Part shown: positions 6,698-6,705 of the stretch, one piece after another | Numbering within the stretch: the stretch's first letter is position 1 | How the letters are laid out: every line of letters begins with the position of its first letter | Assembly (NCBI GenBank): GCA_964402115.1 | Contig: CAYOBW010000358.1 | Span: 1 to 6,705, forward strand | Length of the DNA stretch: 6,705 nt | Source: CAYOBW01 sp964402115 | GTDB taxonomy: Bacteria > Verrucomicrobiota > Kiritimatiellia > UBA8416 > CAYOBW01 | Direction: 5' to 3' | The notes under the pieces: generated by a model | Told to the model about the DNA's origin: nothing | Database searches by the model: none | What the model saw: only the letters and a program-made list of their open reading frames with translations | Made by a program: the position numbers and the translations under genes

Positions 6698-6705
6698 GCA
6701 TGGAC

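Overview
The window comes from a GC-rich bacterium. GC is roughly two thirds in the left 5.2 kb and lower, in the mid-50s percent, in the lines I counted on the right. The gene families suggest a member of the PVC group (Kiritimatiellota, Lentisphaerota, Verrucomicrobiota or Planctomycetota). The pointers are a beta-propeller fused to a di-haem cytochrome c, large exported CsgG/LpoB-like proteins, and RHS-repeat debris. This placement is inference; nothing here proves the phylum.

Left part (1-5172, plus strand). Three closely spaced genes look like one transcription unit. The first is only a 3' tail (2-124). Its 40 visible residues match the C-terminus of the next gene at 27 of 40 positions, so the two are tandem paralogues. 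The second (156-3248, 1030 aa) is an exported protein with two CsgG/LpoB-like alpha/beta domains, a helical middle, and a probable beta-propeller C-terminal third. The third (3268-5172, 634 aa) is an exported YncE-like beta-propeller fused to a di-haem cytochrome c domain of the MauG / bacterial cytochrome c peroxidase superfamily, with two CXXCH motifs. The spacings (31 and 19 bases), the exported nature of both full-length products and the recurrence of propeller folds suggest they work together in the periplasm or at the cell surface. The substrate is unknown.

Right part (5283-6705, minus strand, convergent with the above). Two translationally coupled genes, with a GTGA overlap, encode single- and multi-pass membrane proteins that I do not recognise. 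They are followed by a short, stop-interrupted piece of an RHS/YD-repeat protein (5283-5417, minus). The RHS piece, the small coupled genes and the lower GC together resemble a displaced RHS tip or immunity cassette. That role is a hypothesis.

I saw no tRNA, rRNA, CRISPR array, insertion sequence or convincing terminator hairpin. The only stretch without a gene is 5173-5282, which is described below.
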